A stretch of DNA of 5,934 nt from an uncultured Lachnospiraceae bacterium. Its GTDB lineage: Bacteria; Bacillota; Clostridia; Lachnospirales; Lachnospiraceae. Below the pieces are notes generated by a model. The model made no database searches and was not told where the DNA came from. It was given only the letters and a program-made list of their open reading frames with translations. The stretch spans positions 1 to 5,934 of the forward strand of contig CACZQU010000068.1 of NCBI GenBank assembly GCA_902783305.1, written 5' to 3'. Positions 5,931-5,934 of the stretch are shown one piece after another; position 1 is the stretch's first letter, and every line of letters starts with the position of its first letter. The translations under genes and the position numbers were made by a program.

Positions 5931-5934
5931 GTGC

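Noticed and set aside
5733..5934. CRISPR array
   Set aside because: The repeats are inverted and nested, not regularly spaced direct repeats with spacers.

Overview
The window is one strand-consistent stretch of a bacterial catabolic operon, all genes on the + strand. Moderate-to-high GC coding sequence, strong AAGGAGG-type ribosome binding sites, short spacers and an oxygen-sensitive type of enzyme chemistry (Ni-pincer racemase family, Fe-S dehydratases) fit an anaerobic Firmicute, most likely a gut-type Clostridia (Lachnospiraceae-like). The taxonomic call is inference from style, not from a marker gene.

Layout: 1-666 is the 3' two thirds of a zinc-type MDR (sorbitol/L-idonate-like) NAD-dependent dehydrogenase, cut by the window edge. 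Five bases later, 672-1955 encodes a LarA-superfamily protein (nickel-pincer-dependent 2-hydroxyacid racemase/epimerase) with all key cofactor and catalytic residues in place. A 126-base gap (1956-2081) follows; it holds a second, degraded copy of the last codons of the larA-like gene and two small palindromes. Then come two paralogous IlvD/Edd-family dehydratases, 2082-3842 and 3942-5660, separated by 99 bases containing a 15-bp hairpin. A strong intrinsic terminator (5682-5732) closes the operon. The last 200 bases are non-coding but highly structured: a cloverleaf-like set of nested inverted repeats (5791-5873) and a 16-bp perfect inverted repeat (5875-5930).

How the genes may work together: a polyol/aldonate dehydrogenase, a 2-hydroxyacid epimerase and two dehydratases of the family that converts aldonic acids to 2-keto-3-deoxy acids form a coherent set for non-phosphorylated sugar-acid catabolism. 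In this reading the dehydrogenase reduces or oxidises a sugar acid, the LarA homologue inverts C2 (as in gluconate/mannonate interconversion), and each dehydratase takes one epimer or one sugar acid. Substrates cannot be read from the sequence. No transporter, regulator, kinase or aldolase lies in the window, nor the LarB/LarC/LarE cofactor-synthesis genes that a LarA protein needs.
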